NCBI RefSeq assembly: GCF_900187645.1
Contig: NZ_FYEE01000009.1
Span: forward strand, 1 to 64,000
Source: Pseudomonas sp. Irchel 3E20
GTDB taxonomy: Bacteria; Pseudomonadota; Gammaproteobacteria; Pseudomonadales; Pseudomonadaceae
Direction of reading: 5' to 3'
DNA length: 64,000 nt
The translations under genes and the position numbers were made by a program. The notes beneath the pieces are model-generated. The model worked only from the letters and a program-made list of their open reading frames with translations. It made no database searches and was not told the origin of the DNA. Positions 18,911-27,803 of the stretch are shown piece by piece; position 1 is the first letter of the stretch; each line of letters opens with the position of its first letter.

Positions 18911-20116
18911 TCACTGCACCAACTGATTGATCTCGATGATCGGCAACAGCACCGCCATGACAATCACCAGCACCACCGCGCCCATGATGACGATCATCAG
19001 CGGTTCGAGCAGTGCGGTCATGCCCATGGCGCGGCGTTCGATGTCGCGGGACAGGGTTTGTGCGGCGCGTTCGAGCATGGGCGGCAGGCAGCCGGTTTTT
19101 TCGCCGCTGGCGATCAGGTGAATCAGTACCGGCGGGAAGACTTTTTCCACCCGCAGGGCCGAGGCCAGGTTGACCCCTTCGCGCACTTTGGCGGTGGCGT
19201 CGCTGACACTCTGGCTCAGGCAGTCGTTGGACAACGTCTGGCGCGCCGCTTCCAGGGCCCGTAACAGCGGCACCCCGGCGCCGCCGAGGATCGCCAGGGT
19301 GGACGCGAAGCGCGCAGTGTTCAGGCCCAGCACGAAGCGCCCGATCAGCGGCAGGCCCAGCACGCGGCGGTGCCAGGCCAGGCGGGCGTGGGGGTTGCGC
19401 AGGTACAGGCGCCAGCTCCACACCGCCGCCGCCAACACGCCAAAACACAACCAGCCCCAGGCGCGGATAAAGTCGCTGGCGTTGAGCATCACCAGGGTCA
19501 GCCCCGGCAGGTCCTGGCGGGCCTGGGAGAAGGCGCTGACCACCTGCGGCACCACGTAGCTGAGCAAAAAAATCACGATGGCCACCGACACCAGCCCCAC
19601 CACACCGGGGTAGATGAACGCGGTGAGGATTTTGCCGCGCAGGTTGTTACGCTCCTCGATGTAGTCGGCCAGGCGTTCCATGACCTGGGCCAGGTCGCCC
19701 GACTCCTCCCCCGCCGCGATCAGCGCCCGGTAGATGTCGGGGAAGTCCCGGGGCCGCGCCGCCAGGGCTTCGGCCAGGCGCATGCCGCCGCGCACATCGG
19801 CGCGCACGGCGCTGAGGGTCTGGGCGATGTGCTTGCGCTCAGCCTGCTCCACGGTGGCGCTCAACGCCGCTTCCAGGGGTAGGCTGGCGCCCAGCAGGCT
19901 CGCCAGTTGCCGGGTGGCCCAGGCCAGGTCGTTGTCCGAGAGCTTGGCGCCAAACAACCCGGCGCCGCTGCTGGGCTGGCTGTCCAGTTGCACCTGCAGG
20001 GCAATCAGGCCACGGCTGCGCAAGGCGGCCAGGGCCGCGCCCTGGCTGTCGGCTTCCAGGTGCCCGGTCTCAAGGTTGCCCTGGGCGTCGGCGGCTTCAA
20101 AACGGTAGCGATTCAT
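18911..20116 (-). CDS. gspF: Type II secretion inner-membrane platform protein GspF (HxcS-like)
   Basis: 401 aa, the usual GspF length. Two T2SSF domains are visible (about residues 70-190 and 270-395), each with the LASLLGASLPLEAAL / LAILGGAGVPLLRAL signature. Hydrophobic segments lie near 170-190 (IYPGVVGLVSVAIVIFLLSY), 215-235 and the C-terminus. It forms the membrane platform that connects the GspE ATPase to pseudopilus assembly. Its ATG overlaps the gspE stop as TGATG, so translation is coupled. It is the last gene of the minus-strand gspGKLMDEF operon; the DING genes follow about 480 bases on. Confidence 0.93.
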   Translation of the reverse strand: MNRYRFEAADAQGNLETGHLEADSQGAALAALRSRGLIALQVQLDSQPSSGAGLFGAKLSDNDLAWATRQLASLLGASLPLEAALSATVEQAERKHIAQTLSAVRADVRGGMRLAEALAARPRDFPDIYRALIAAGEESGDLAQVMERLADYIEERNNLRGKILTAFIYPGVVGLVSVAIVIFLLSYVVPQVVSAFSQARQDLPGLTLVMLNASDFIRAWGWLCFGVLAAAVWSWRLYLRNPHARLAWHRRVLGLPLIGRFVLGLNTARFASTLAILGGAGVPLLRALEAARQTLSNDCLSQSVSDATAKVREGVNLASALRVEKVFPPVLIHLIASGEKTGCLPPMLERAAQTLSRDIERRAMGMTALLEPLMIVIMGAVVLVIVMAVLLPIIEINQLVQ

Positions 20117-21534
20117 CAGGTGTCCCGTGTCACGCGCAGGATTTCTTCAGGGGCGGTGGCGCCACTGCGCACCCAGCGTTCACCGTCCTCGCGCAGGCTG
20201 AACATTCCCGCCACCCGCGCGGCGGCGCGCAGGGCCTGTTCGCCGGCGCCTTGGTGGATCAGGGTGCGGATGTCGTCGTCGATGCAGAACAACTCGTGGA
20301 TGCCCGTGCGCCCGCTGTAGCCCGTGTGGTTGCACGCCGCGCAGCCCACCGGGCGCCAGGTGCCGGGTGCGCTGGGGTCCTCTTGCTTGCATTGGTTGCA
20401 CAGGCGCCGCACCAGGCGCTGGGCGAGCACGCCGAGCATGGACGAGGCCAACAGGAACGGCTCCACCCCCATGTCGATCAGGCGATTGACCGCCGATACC
20501 GCATCGTTGGTGTGCAGCGTCGCCAGCACCAGGTGCCCGGTGAGGGAGGCCTGCACGGCGATTTGCGCCGTCTCCAGGTCGCGGATTTCGCCGATCATGA
20601 TGATGTCTGGGTCCTGGCGCAGGATGGCGCGCAGGGCCAGGGCGAAGGTCATGTCGATCTTGGCGTTGACCTGGATCTGGCTGATGCCCGGCAGGTCGTA
20701 TTCCACCGGGTCTTCGACGGTGAGGATGTTGCTGGTGCTGGCGTCCAGGCGCGCCAGGGCGGCGTAGAGGCTGGTGGTCTTGCCGCTGCCGGTGGGGCCG
20801 GTGACGAGCACAATGCCGTGGGGCTGGCGGATCAGGCCATCGAGTTTGCCCAGTACCTGGGCGTCCATGCCCAGGGTTTCCAGTTGCAGGCGCCCGGCCT
20901 GTTTGTCCAGCAGGCGCATCACCACCCGCTCGCCATGGCCGGTGGGCACGGTGGACACACGAATGTCGATGGGCCGCCCGGCCACGCGCAGGGCGATGCG
21001 GCCATCCTGGGGCAAGCGTTTTTCGGCGATGTCCAGTTGCGCCATGATCTTGATCCGCGACACCAGCGCGCCGTGCAATGCCTTGCGCGGCGAAACCACG
21101 TCGCGCAGGGTGCCGTCGACGCGGTAGCGCACCACCGAGTGGGTTTCGTAGGGCTCGATATGGATGTCGCTGGCCTCGTCCCGCGCGGCTTGGCTGAGCA
21201 AGGCGTTAATCATACGGATCACCGGGGCACCGTCCTGGGTGTCGAGCAGGTCGGTGATTTCCGGGATGTCCTGCATCAGGCGGTCGAGGTCCACCTCGTT
21301 CTCGGCCGCGCCTACCACTGCCGCGGCGCTGCCAGTGTCGGCATAGGCGCTGGCGAGCAGGCCGTCGAGTTCGTCGTCGCGCACCCGCACCAGCCGCGCC
21401 GGGCCGAACTGACGCCGCGCTTCGCCGATGCTCCAGCCCGGTGTGGACGGGCAAATGGTCAACACCGCGCCCTGCTCGTCTGCCCCCAGCAGGATGCGTT
21501 GGGCCTTGGCCCAGGCGTAGGGTAAGGCGCTCAT
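20116..21534 (-). CDS. gspE: Type II secretion ATPase GspE (HxcR-like)
   Basis: 472 aa. Walker A GPTGSGKT is at residues 246-253. Asp-box and Walker B features are DPDIIMIGEIRDLETA, and the His box is ATLHTNDA. The C-terminal tetracysteine zinc site (CNQC, then CAAC) is typical of GspE/PilB. It powers pseudopilus polymerisation from the cytoplasmic face. The N-terminal domain is short (about 90 residues before the EITDLLD region), as in Hxc-type enzymes. It is separated from gspD by 40 bases and coupled to gspF. Confidence 0.95.
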   Translation of the reverse strand: MSALPYAWAKAQRILLGADEQGAVLTICPSTPGWSIGEARRQFGPARLVRVRDDELDGLLASAYADTGSAAAVVGAAENEVDLDRLMQDIPEITDLLDTQDGAPVIRMINALLSQAARDEASDIHIEPYETHSVVRYRVDGTLRDVVSPRKALHGALVSRIKIMAQLDIAEKRLPQDGRIALRVAGRPIDIRVSTVPTGHGERVVMRLLDKQAGRLQLETLGMDAQVLGKLDGLIRQPHGIVLVTGPTGSGKTTSLYAALARLDASTSNILTVEDPVEYDLPGISQIQVNAKIDMTFALALRAILRQDPDIIMIGEIRDLETAQIAVQASLTGHLVLATLHTNDAVSAVNRLIDMGVEPFLLASSMLGVLAQRLVRRLCNQCKQEDPSAPGTWRPVGCAACNHTGYSGRTGIHELFCIDDDIRTLIHQGAGEQALRAAARVAGMFSLREDGERWVRSGATAPEEILRVTRDT

Positions 21535-21574
21535 CTCGCGGCCCTCGTCAGGGTTGGCGTAGCAAGCGGGGCGG

Positions 21575-23908
21575 TCATGGGGCAGGCACCGCGCGCAGGG
21601 TTGCCCGCACCGGGGTGGCGGGCGGTACGCCTTGGGCGGCGTTGGGCAGTTGCGGGGCTTGCATGTCGGGCATGGCCCAGCTGCGTTCCGGTTGCAGGCC
21701 GCCCTGGGCGCGGCGCATGAAGTCGTAGCGGTTGAGGGTGATACCGCGCCCCGCCGCGCTGTCGCGGATGATGTAGGGCCGCAGGAAGACCATCAGGTTG
21801 GTTTTGTTGATGGCGCGTTTTTCGTTGCGAAACAGTGCGCCAATGCCCGGCAGGGTGCCCAGCCATGGCACGGCGTCGTTGCTCTGGCTGTAGCCGTCCT
21901 GGAGCAGGCCGCCGAGGACCATGATCTGGCCGTCGTCCAACAGGATGCTGGTGTCGATCGCCCGTTTGTTGGTGACCGTGCCGCTGGAGGCGGCGGTGGC
22001 CCGTTCATCGACGCTGCTGACTTCCTGGTAGATGTCGAGCTTGACCGTACCGCCCTCGGAAATCTGCGGGCGCACGTTGAGCTTGAGCCCCACTTCTTCG
22101 CGCTGCACGGTTTGAAACGGGTTGTTGCTGGTGCCGCCACCCCCGGTCACGTAGCTGCCGGTGACGAAGGGGATGGTCTGGCCGACGAAGATGCTCGCCG
22201 CTTCGTTGTCCAGGGTCAGCAGGTTGGGCGTAGACAGCACGTTGCTGCCGCCCTTGGCCTTGAGGGCGTGGGCCAGCACCTTGAGGTCCAATACCTTGCC
22301 CACGCCGGGGATGTCCACAGTGCCGTTGACCAACCCCAGGCTCAGGCCGCCGGGTAGCACGTCGAGGCTGGTCTTGCCGCCGGTATTGATGCCGCTGCCG
22401 CCCAGGTTGGCACCGCCGATCACGCCTTTGCCGCCCAGGTTGCCGGTTTGCCATTGCACGCCGAATTCGCTGGCGTCGTCTTCGTTGACTTCCACGATCA
22501 GGCTTTCGATCACCACTTGGGCGCGGCGCTGGTCGAGCAGGTCGATGACTTCGCGCAGGTTGCGGTACAGCGGGTCGGGGGCGGAGATCAGCAAGGTGTT
22601 GGTGGTGGCGTCGGCCTGGATGGTCACGCCGCCGGCGGTGAACGCCACGCTCTGCTCATTGGCCGTCGCCCCGCCACTGCTGCCCGGTGCGCTGGCGCCC
22701 TGGGCATAGCCGCTGCTGGCCGGGGTGCCCGCGGGCGGTGGGCTGCTGCCGTTCTGGCCGCCACTCTGGCTGGCGCCGGTGGTGGCGCCCATGGCGCCGA
22801 GCTTGGCCCGGGCATCGTCGCTCAGGCCGCTGTCGCTTTCGCCGGTGAGCAAGCCGCGCAGGGCCTGGGCCAGTTTGCCGGCCTGGGCGTTGCGCAGGTA
22901 CACCACGTGCAGGTTGCTGGGGTTGCTCTGGGCGTTGTCCAGTTTGTACACCAGGTTGCGCGCCAACTCGGTGCGCTCCGGGCTGCCGGCGCGAATGATG
23001 ATGGCGTTGGAACGCGGGTCGCCGAGCACGGTGATTTTTTGGGTCGGGTCGTTACCCTGGCCTTCGAGCAACTCGGAGACCATGGCGGCGATATCGACTG
23101 CGATGCCGTTCTGCACCGCCACCACATCGGTGTCGATGGCGCTGGGAGTGTCGATGCCGTCGATGATGCGCGCCACCCGCTCGAGGTTTTCTGCGTAATC
23201 GGTGATGACCACCGTGTTATTGCCCGGGTAGGCGTTGATCGGGTTGTTGGGCGAGACGATGGGGCGCAGCACCGGGATCAGGTTCACCGCGTTTTCGTAT
23301 TGCAGGCGGAAGGTGCGGGTCAGCATGCCGTTACCGGCCGGTTGGTCGGCGCTGTAGAGCGGCCCGCCCAGCAATTTGGCGTCGGCCTCGGGCACCACTT
23401 GGGCGACGCCGCCGACCTCCACCACGCTAAAGCCCTGCATGCGCAGCGCCGCCAGCAGCATGTCGTAGGCCTGGCGCGCCGGCACCTGGCCCTCGGACAC
23501 CAGGGTCAGGTTGCCCTTGACCCGTGGGTCCACCAGAAACTGCTGGCCGGTGGAACGGGACAAGGCGCGCACCACGGCTTGGATATCGGCCTCGACGAAA
23601 TTGAGCTGCACCGGTTGCTCGCCCAACGGGTTGCGCGCCGGAGCCGGGGCGTTGCTGGCCGCGCGGCTGCGCCTGGGTTGGCTGATGGGGTGCTGCACCC
23701 GGGGCTTGGGCGCCAGGTCCGACTGGTTGCGCAAACGGTCGGCCAGGGCGTCGCCGCTGCGCTGGGTATTGGCCAGGGGCCGGCCCAGTTCGCTGTCCAC
23801 CAGCAAGGGCGGTTGCGGCGTGGGCGGGTTGCTGCTGCATGCGGCCAGCGCCAAGAGGAACACGGGCGCGACCTTGCGGTACTGACGGCGCAAAACTGAC
23901 TGCTTCAT
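21575..23908 (-). CDS. gspD: Type II secretion outer-membrane secretin GspD, liposecretin type (HxcQ-like)
   Basis: 777 aa. The N-terminus carries a lipoprotein signal, LLALAAC with Cys24, so this is a lipid-anchored secretin, like HxcQ of P. aeruginosa, which needs no separate pilotin. An N0 domain (VQLNFVEADIQAVVRALS, about residue 95) and N1-N3 domains follow; the N3 loop has a G/S/A-rich insert (about residues 365-410). The secretin channel domain occupies the C-terminal half (VPWLGTLPGIGALFRNEKR). The start ATG overlaps the gspM stop as ATGA. It forms the export pore for the pathway. Confidence 0.95.
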   Translation of the reverse strand: MKQSVLRRQYRKVAPVFLLALAACSSNPPTPQPPLLVDSELGRPLANTQRSGDALADRLRNQSDLAPKPRVQHPISQPRRSRAASNAPAPARNPLGEQPVQLNFVEADIQAVVRALSRSTGQQFLVDPRVKGNLTLVSEGQVPARQAYDMLLAALRMQGFSVVEVGGVAQVVPEADAKLLGGPLYSADQPAGNGMLTRTFRLQYENAVNLIPVLRPIVSPNNPINAYPGNNTVVITDYAENLERVARIIDGIDTPSAIDTDVVAVQNGIAVDIAAMVSELLEGQGNDPTQKITVLGDPRSNAIIIRAGSPERTELARNLVYKLDNAQSNPSNLHVVYLRNAQAGKLAQALRGLLTGESDSGLSDDARAKLGAMGATTGASQSGGQNGSSPPPAGTPASSGYAQGASAPGSSGGATANEQSVAFTAGGVTIQADATTNTLLISAPDPLYRNLREVIDLLDQRRAQVVIESLIVEVNEDDASEFGVQWQTGNLGGKGVIGGANLGGSGINTGGKTSLDVLPGGLSLGLVNGTVDIPGVGKVLDLKVLAHALKAKGGSNVLSTPNLLTLDNEAASIFVGQTIPFVTGSYVTGGGGTSNNPFQTVQREEVGLKLNVRPQISEGGTVKLDIYQEVSSVDERATAASSGTVTNKRAIDTSILLDDGQIMVLGGLLQDGYSQSNDAVPWLGTLPGIGALFRNEKRAINKTNLMVFLRPYIIRDSAAGRGITLNRYDFMRRAQGGLQPERSWAMPDMQAPQLPNAAQGVPPATPVRATLRAVPAP

Positions 23909-24450
23909 GAAGCTTCCTTAGCGCCAGGCGCCTGATCCATGCGTACGGTTCCGGACAATGTGCTGCGCGTGTCATCGAGCGCCGCGCCGCGCTGCAAGCG
24001 GGCCTCGATGACGTTCAGGGACAGTTGCCGGGGGTTGCCCAGCAGCCAGCCGACCAGCGCATCGGCGGGGGCTTTGTCGAACGTCAGTTGCCAGGCCGGG
24101 TTCCCAGAGTCGGGCGGCTGGAGTTGGTAGTGCTCGCCCAGGCCGCTGGCGTGCAGGGACTGGCGCAGTTGTTGTTCCAGGCCCGGGCCGGCGCCCTGCC
24201 CCAGGTCGCCGAGCAAGGCGTCCAGGGCTTCGGCCTGGGCGCGCACCTTGGGGGTTTCGGCCTGCCAGTAGGCGAGTTTTGCCAGGGCCGGCCCGATCAG
24301 CACGCTCCAAACCAGCAGCGCCGCGAGGGCCAGGGCAGCACCGGCCAGCAGGCGCTTTTCGCGCAGCGCCAGGGCCCGCCAGAACGCCTCGGCGCGGGCC
24401 GTGAGGTGGCGCAGGCGCGCCTGGGGTGCAGCGAAGGAAACCTTACTCAT
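23905..24450 (-). CDS. gspM: Type II secretion protein GspM (HxcZ-like)
   Basis: 181 aa from the ATG at 24450 (MSKVSFAAPQ), which overlaps the gspL end by 8 bases; the longer frame upstream is a shadow. It has a short cytoplasmic N-terminus, one membrane span at about residues 35-55 (LLAGAALALAALLVWSVLIG) and a periplasmic ferredoxin-like tail. GspM pairs with GspL in the inner-membrane platform. The family is poorly conserved in sequence, so the assignment rests on topology, size and its position between gspL and gspD. Confidence 0.85.
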   Translation of the reverse strand: MSKVSFAAPQARLRHLTARAEAFWRALALREKRLLAGAALALAALLVWSVLIGPALAKLAYWQAETPKVRAQAEALDALLGDLGQGAGPGLEQQLRQSLHASGLGEHYQLQPPDSGNPAWQLTFDKAPADALVGWLLGNPRQLSLNVIEARLQRGAALDDTRSTLSGTVRMDQAPGAKEAS

Positions 24451-25603
24451 CGTCCACTTCCTTGGGGCCGTCGGGGGTTGGGGCGGCGGCCATGGGGCGC
24501 AGGGTCCAGCCGGCGTCGCTGGCACTGGCCTGAATGCCCGCCTCGGCCAGGGTGGCCTGCCAGGCGTGGTCGGCGGGTTTACGGCTGTCAGCCAGCAGGG
24601 TCAGTTGCAACTCGCCATTCTCGAACACCAGCTCTTGCACGCTGGCGGCGATAAACGGCATGGCCGTGGCGGCGTGTTGGATCAACGGGGTGAAACCGGC
24701 CTCGCCCGCCACGCCGCTCTGCCGCGCGGCGAGTTGCTGGCGGGCCTGCTGCAAGGGGTTGAGGATCACCGGTAATTCGGGAAAGGCCTGCTTGACCCGC
24801 TGGTGGATCTGCGCCTTGAGCTGTTGGCCCCGGGCGGCTTCGCGGGCGGCGTAGAGGTTCAAGCCCAGCGCCCACACCGCCACCGCCAGGGCGCAACAGG
24901 CCAACGCCTTGCCCCACCCTTGGGCCGCGTGCCCACGGCCCAGCACCCCGGCGTGCAAGCCCCAGCCCGGCGCCGGCCCAGCCCAGCGCTGCTGGCTGGG
25001 CAAGGGCGCGGGCAGGCCTGCGGGGGCAGCGTCCCCCAGCCACTGCACGTCGGGGCCGGCGAGGGTCAGCAGGTCGGCGTCAGCCGCCTCGGGGTACACC
25101 TCGGCGTGCAGCAGGCTGTGGCGCAGCAGCAGGTAGCCGTCCCAGCGGCACGCCACCGAGGCGCCGCTGGCCACTGTCGGCAAGGCGTAGGCCGCCGGGA
25201 AAAGGCCGCGCAACGTCAGCCCACACTGGCGCAACAGGGCCCCGAGCCGCGCCAACGCATCACGGGGCAGCCAGGCCAGGGCCACCCGGCCGTGATCGTC
25301 GCGGCGGCCATGGGCAATGAACATTTGCTGCGGCGCGCCGAGGATCAGCCCCGCCACCGCGCACTGCACCGCCGCCGTGACCTTGGCCGCTGGCAACGGC
25401 GGCAGTTCGAGGCTGGCGAGCACGCTGTCCTGCGGGTGCAAGTAGGCCTCCAGCGCGGGCAACTTGGCGCGCTGGCCGAGTTGGGCCAGGGTGCAACGGC
25501 CCTCCTCACGCACCTGGCCGTTACGCTCCAGCCAGGCGAAGGTCACTTCGCTGTTGGCCTGCAAATCAGCCAGGGGCGGCAAGGCCATGCGCAACAGGCT
25601 CAT
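24443..25603 (-). CDS. gspL: Type II secretion protein GspL (HxcY-like)
   Basis: 386 aa from the ATG at 25603, overlapping the gspK stop as ATGA. A cytoplasmic actin-like domain (SLELPPLPAAKVTAAV, about residues 70-110) binds GspE in known systems. A single membrane span (LACCALAVAVWALGLNLYAA) lies near residue 240, and a periplasmic ferredoxin-like domain follows. It links the ATPase to the platform. Confidence 0.9.
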   Translation of the reverse strand: MSLLRMALPPLADLQANSEVTFAWLERNGQVREEGRCTLAQLGQRAKLPALEAYLHPQDSVLASLELPPLPAAKVTAAVQCAVAGLILGAPQQMFIAHGRRDDHGRVALAWLPRDALARLGALLRQCGLTLRGLFPAAYALPTVASGASVACRWDGYLLLRHSLLHAEVYPEAADADLLTLAGPDVQWLGDAAPAGLPAPLPSQQRWAGPAPGWGLHAGVLGRGHAAQGWGKALACCALAVAVWALGLNLYAAREAARGQQLKAQIHQRVKQAFPELPVILNPLQQARQQLAARQSGVAGEAGFTPLIQHAATAMPFIAASVQELVFENGELQLTLLADSRKPADHAWQATLAEAGIQASASDAGWTLRPMAAAPTPDGPKEVDDE

Positions 25604-26568
25604 ACCCCCACCCGCGACCAGATCACCCGGGGCATGGCCTCTTCGCTGCGGTACAACAACACGTCGAGGCTGACCCGGCGCCGGTCGCTGCGGGCCTGGC
25701 CGCGCAGGCGGAACCACTCGCTGGTAATGCCGACCCGCACGTCGTCGACCACCAGGTGCGGCATGCGCAAGCGGTTGACGAACTCACCCCGGTTGATAAA
25801 CCACTGGCCGCTGTCGCGCTCTGCGATCAAACCTTGGGCCCGGGCCAGCGACAGCCCCGGCACCACCGCCGCCAGCACCGTGGCGCTGGCGGTGTTGCCA
25901 TTGACCCAGGTGTTGGCCGGCAGAATCGTCAGGTACGGCGCCAAGCGCGCCAGCAAGGCGTCGTCCACCCCTTCGACACCACGCAGGTCATCGAGGCTGC
26001 GCAGCATGCTGTATTGCGCCCGCTCGGGTTTGGCCGGCGCGTTGGGTGAAGTGGCGCGAGCACCTGGACTGACGGGGGCTGCGGGCACCGGCTCACGCTT
26101 GGCAACACGGGGATAGGCATTAATGACCCGCTGGCTGATGCGCTGGCCCACCGCCGGGCTGACGCCGAGCAATTGGCACAGGCGCTCGAAGTTCTGCAAC
26201 TCTTGCGGGTCCGGGCGCTGGTTGGCCATCAAGTTGCGCAGGTTGAACTTGCCCTGCTCGTCCTGCAATTGCCCGGCGAAAGGGCCAGCGCCCTGTTGCA
26301 ACACGATGGGCCTGGCCCAGGGCTGGTCGAGGCGGGTCGCCGCTTCCTGGAGGCGGGCATCGCGCAGCACCTGGCGGCTCAGCTCCACCGCGCCGAGCAG
26401 GCGCCAGGTGCCCTGGACCCGTTGTTGTTCGGCCTCAAGGCTGCGGGTGAACAGGGTCTGGCGGTTGAGCATACCGCCGGCGATCACCGCAACCACGGCG
26501 GCGATCAGCAAGGCGCTGATGATGGCCATGCCCTGCTGCCCGGCCGGTGCTGGCGTAGGACGCTTCAT
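25600..26568 (-). CDS. gspK: Type II secretion minor pseudopilin GspK (HxcX-like)
   Basis: 322 aa, the usual length for the large tip pseudopilin. The prepilin-type N-terminus is QQGMAIISALLIAAVVAVIAGG, cleaved after Gly; the usual Phe+1 is Met. The alpha domain inserted in the pseudopilin fold contains helix-hairpin-helix-like segments (LCQLLGVSPAVGQRISQRVI). It caps the pseudopilus together with GspI and GspJ. It lies 8 bases from gspG. Confidence 0.92.
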   Translation of the reverse strand: MKRPTPAPAGQQGMAIISALLIAAVVAVIAGGMLNRQTLFTRSLEAEQQRVQGTWRLLGAVELSRQVLRDARLQEAATRLDQPWARPIVLQQGAGPFAGQLQDEQGKFNLRNLMANQRPDPQELQNFERLCQLLGVSPAVGQRISQRVINAYPRVAKREPVPAAPVSPGARATSPNAPAKPERAQYSMLRSLDDLRGVEGVDDALLARLAPYLTILPANTWVNGNTASATVLAAVVPGLSLARAQGLIAERDSGQWFINRGEFVNRLRMPHLVVDDVRVGITSEWFRLRGQARSDRRRVSLDVLLYRSEEAMPRVIWSRVGV

Positions 26569-26576
26569 GGCCGGCC

Positions 26577-27023
26577 CTACAACTGCCAGGAGCCGATATC
26601 GGCATTCACGCCCTCGCCGTCGGGCTGGCCGTCGGCGCCCAGGGAAAAGATGTCCACTTCACCATTAGCGCCGGGGTTGAGGTAGTTGTAAGGGCGGCCC
26701 CAGGGGTCATTGGGCAAGCGGTCCAGGTAGGCGCGCCAGTTGCTGTTCTTGGCATCGGCGGGGCGTTCCACCAGCACCTTGAGGCCCTGGCTCATGCTGG
26801 GGTAGGTGCCGTGGTCGAGGCGGTAGAGCTTGAGGGCTTGCATCAGGCCGCCGATGTCCTGGCGCGCGGCGGTGGCCCGGGCCTGGTCGGGGCGGTCGAG
26901 CACCTTGGGCACCACCATGGCCGCGAGAATCCCGAGGATGACCACGACCACCATGATTTCGATCAGGGTAAAGCCGCGCTGGCGGCGCCCATGGCCCTGG
27001 GAGTTGATGCGTGCGATATCCAT
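26577..27023 (-). CDS. gspG: Type II secretion major pseudopilin GspG (HxcT-like)
   Basis: 148 aa from the ATG at 27023, with AAGGAA upstream; the longer open frame has no such site. Prepilin motif RQRGFTLIEIMVVVVILGIL, cleaved after Gly, with Glu+5. The typical GspG core (DIGGLMQALKLYRLDHGTYP; DPWGRPYNY) and a C-terminal calcium-loop-like region are present. It polymerises into the pseudopilus. It is the first gene of the minus-strand operon. Confidence 0.95.
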   Translation of the reverse strand: MDIARINSQGHGRRQRGFTLIEIMVVVVILGILAAMVVPKVLDRPDQARATAARQDIGGLMQALKLYRLDHGTYPSMSQGLKVLVERPADAKNSNWRAYLDRLPNDPWGRPYNYLNPGANGEVDIFSLGADGQPDGEGVNADIGSWQL

Positions 27024-27169
27024 CTCGACGTTCCTTGGCTTGATTCGATTCGCCGCGAAGTGTTGCAAGAAGATATGTCAGAGGTATTGAAAAACCTCGG
27101 GAGGTTCGGTCAGCAAGCGGTCAAGGGCCGGGGCTAGTGTGCAAGGCTCTCCCCTGCCCTGGAATGCCC

Positions 27170-27544
27170 ATGCAGCGCCCTCGCCGGCAAGTTGGCTTTA
27201 CCCTGATCGAAGTGCTGGTGGCCCTGGCCATTATTGCCGTGGCCATGGCCGCGGCCGTGCGGGTGGCGGGGCTGATGACCCAGAGCAACGGCCTCTTGCG
27301 TGACAGATCCATTGCCCTGCTCGCGGCCCAGAGCCGCATGGCCGAACTGCGCCTGCAAGCGCGCCTGCCCAATGGCCTGAGCCGCGTCGATTGCGACCAG
27401 GGCCGTTTGCTGCTGCGCTGCGAACAACGCATCGCACCGGCCACCGACCCGCGCTTGTTGAGCATCAACCTCACCGTCCTGGACCGCAGCCGCGAGGCAC
27501 CGCCACTGGCAAGGCTTGAGACCCTGCTGGTGCGCCCGCTGTAG
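27170..27544 (+). CDS. gspI: Type II secretion minor pseudopilin GspI (HxcV-like)
   Basis: 124 aa from the ATG at 27170, with GGAA 5 bases upstream; ATG 27164 and GTG 27137 are possible alternative starts. Prepilin motif RQVGFTLIEVLVALAIIAVA, then LLAAQSRMAELRLQ. Size and sequence fit GspI (initiator of the pseudopilus tip). It is divergent from gspG with about 145 bases between them. In P. aeruginosa hxcV is followed by hxcP, hxcU and hxcW; here the gene is followed directly by REPINs and dpkA, so gspC, gspH and gspJ are missing from the locus. Confidence 0.85.
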   Translation: MQRPRRQVGFTLIEVLVALAIIAVAMAAAVRVAGLMTQSNGLLRDRSIALLAAQSRMAELRLQARLPNGLSRVDCDQGRLLLRCEQRIAPATDPRLLSINLTVLDRSREAPPLARLETLLVRPL

Positions 27545-27552
27545 GTACAACC

Positions 27553-27656
27553 CGTGGGAGCAACGCTGTGGGCCCTGCTCGCGATAGCGGTATTTCCACC
27601 GCGATAAATGCATTGCCTGGGCCGGCCTCATCGCGGGCAGGGCCCGCTCCCACAGG
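27553..27656. repeat. REPIN (GTGGGAGC..GCTCCCAC inverted pair)
   Basis: Two inverted REP cores (GGCCCTGCTCGCGATAGCGG; CATCGCGGGCAGGGCCCGC) enclose a spacer with GCGATAAATGCATTGCCTGG. The spacer recurs in the elements at 34319 and 34443. Located after gspI. Confidence 0.85.
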
Positions 27657-27696
27657 GGAGCCGCGGGCCAGCCAGCATAGGTGATCGACACCAGGT

Positions 27697-27785
27697 CCTG
27701 TGGGAGCGAGCCTGCTCGCGATGCCAGCCAGCACCTTTGCCGCCTCAGGCACCGCTGTCGCGAGCAGGCCCGCCCCCACAGGGGG
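27697..27785. repeat. REPIN, second copy after gspI
   Basis: CCTGTGGGAGCGAGCCTGC and its inverted partner GTCGCGAGCAGGCCCGCCCC flank the spacer. The linker before it (AGGTGATCGACACCAG, about 27679-27694) is shared with the REPIN tandem at 34.4 kb. Confidence 0.85.
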
Positions 27786-27803
27786 CGTTTTGAGGTATGT
27801 GGA

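Noticed and set aside
20251-21525. Plus-strand frame of 424 codons antisense to gspE
   Set aside because: Shadow of gspE; low-complexity H/Q/V/G composition and no recognisable domain.
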